Assembly (NCBI RefSeq): GCF_000423645.1
Contig: NZ_AUIJ01000010.1
Location: forward strand, 1-64,000
Origin: Sediminimonas qiaohouensis DSM 21189
GTDB lineage: Bacteria > Pseudomonadota > Alphaproteobacteria > Rhodobacterales > Rhodobacteraceae
Reading direction: 5' to 3'
Length of the DNA stretch: 64,000 bases
The notes beneath the pieces are model-generated. The model was not told the DNA's origin. It made no database searches and saw nothing but the letters and a program-made list of their open reading frames with translations. Numbering within the stretch: the stretch's first letter is position 1; every line of letters starts with the position of its first letter. Positions 63,733-64,000 of this stretch are shown piece after piece. Position numbers and translations under genes: made by a program.

Positions 63733-64000
63733 TCAAACCACACCGGTGCCCGCGTGAGGTTTGGTCGCGGCCAGACCCGCCTCGTCCAGCAGCGCCTGAA
63801 GCACCGGCGTGTGCGGCTCGCGGTACGGGGCGACAAGGCCCACCGAGTGCCCCTCGCTACTTTGCAGGATCGGGATAATCCGCAACGCCTTGCCCGCGGT
63901 CAGGAACCGCGCCAGATCCTGCGGCAGGATCGTCGTCCAGCCGCCGTTTTCCACATGCGCGACCAGTACCACCGTGGAGTTCGATTCCATCCGTGCCTGC
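63733..64000 (-). CDS. LysR-family regulator, C-terminal part (5' end outside the window)
   Basis: The open frame continues past base 64000, so only the last 88 residues are visible. M-E-S-N-S-T-V-V-L-V-A-H-V-E-N-G-G-W-T-T-I-L-P-Q is the typical hinge of the LysR effector-binding domain, followed by I-P-I and V-A-P-Y-R-E. An internal ATG at 63990 is not the start. The position upstream of and on the same strand as fdsG suggests it regulates the formate dehydrogenase operon. Confidence 0.85.
   Translation of the reverse strand, partial: QARMESNSTVVLVAHVENGGWTTILPQDLARFLTAGKALRIIPILQSSEGHSVGLVAPYREPHTPVLQALLDEAGLAATKPHAGTGVV

Overview
The window is a high-GC, gene-dense chromosomal segment of an alphaproteobacterium, most likely a marine Rhodobacterales (Roseobacter-group) species. 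This rests on gene content and gene order: GcrA and Irr (alphaproteobacterial regulators), irr next to fabA-fabB-fabI, a pobA-pcaDCHGB aromatic operon, an NAD-dependent fdsGBA-fdhD-fdsD formate dehydrogenase operon, a SqrR/BigR-type sulfide regulator, and short intergenic repeats of a type I recall from this group. No rRNA, tRNA or CRISPR array was seen.

Layout. 1-337: the 5' end of an IS5-type insertion sequence cut by the window edge. 0.75-13.3 kb: housekeeping genes (an unrecognised membrane protein, a SPOR protein, upp, maeB, prpE, nadK, glyA, truA). 13.3-21.9 kb: irr | fabA-fabB-fabI | gcrA, an ABC-2 permease, argD-argF, a cysteine-cluster membrane protein and an FKBP. 22-24.5 kb: a three-gene operon (HAD hydrolase, alpha/beta hydrolase, PLP dehydratase). 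24.7-32.1 kb: a lipoprotein gene, then the 4-hydroxybenzoate/protocatechuate operon, with an unassigned alpha/beta hydrolase between pcaG and pcaB, then a zinc alcohol dehydrogenase. 32.2-35.3 kb: an enolase-superfamily protein, a SqrR/BigR-like repressor with a DUF2892 gene and a candidate operator, trxC and a cold-shock gene.

35.4-38.8 kb holds a complete transposon of 3376 bp: perfect 24-bp terminal inverted repeats, an 8-bp target duplication, an IS1595-type transposase, and five cargo genes. The cargo includes a DUF4258/HTH pair that looks like a toxin-antitoxin module. The element sits inside one copy of a dispersed repeat, and an uninterrupted copy of that repeat lies at about 50.93-51.13 kb, so the insertion event can be read directly.

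38.9-42.9 kb: a tesA-type esterase divergent from an ABC exporter (ATPase plus FtsX-type permease). 43-47.7 kb: gcvT-gcvH-gcvP on the minus strand, led by a tandem glycine riboswitch, next to an NsrR-like Rrf2 regulator and an FNR-type box. 48.3-55.6 kb: gamma-glutamylcyclotransferase-like protein, gltX, a small metallopeptidase, nadE, a secreted protein of about 18 MORN repeats, and an SDR protein. 55.7-57.5 kb: leuA, preceded by a 28-codon leader peptide with four consecutive leucine codons and mutually exclusive hairpins. 57.6-64 kb: the fds formate dehydrogenase operon, a LysR-type palindrome and the 3' part of the adjacent LysR gene.

How the genes work together: the window links one-carbon metabolism (glyA, glycine cleavage, formate dehydrogenase) with aromatic-acid catabolism and acyl-CoA/C3-C4 carbon handling (maeB, prpE). 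Several units carry visible regulatory DNA: riboswitch, attenuator-like leader, SqrR-type operator, FNR box and LysR box.
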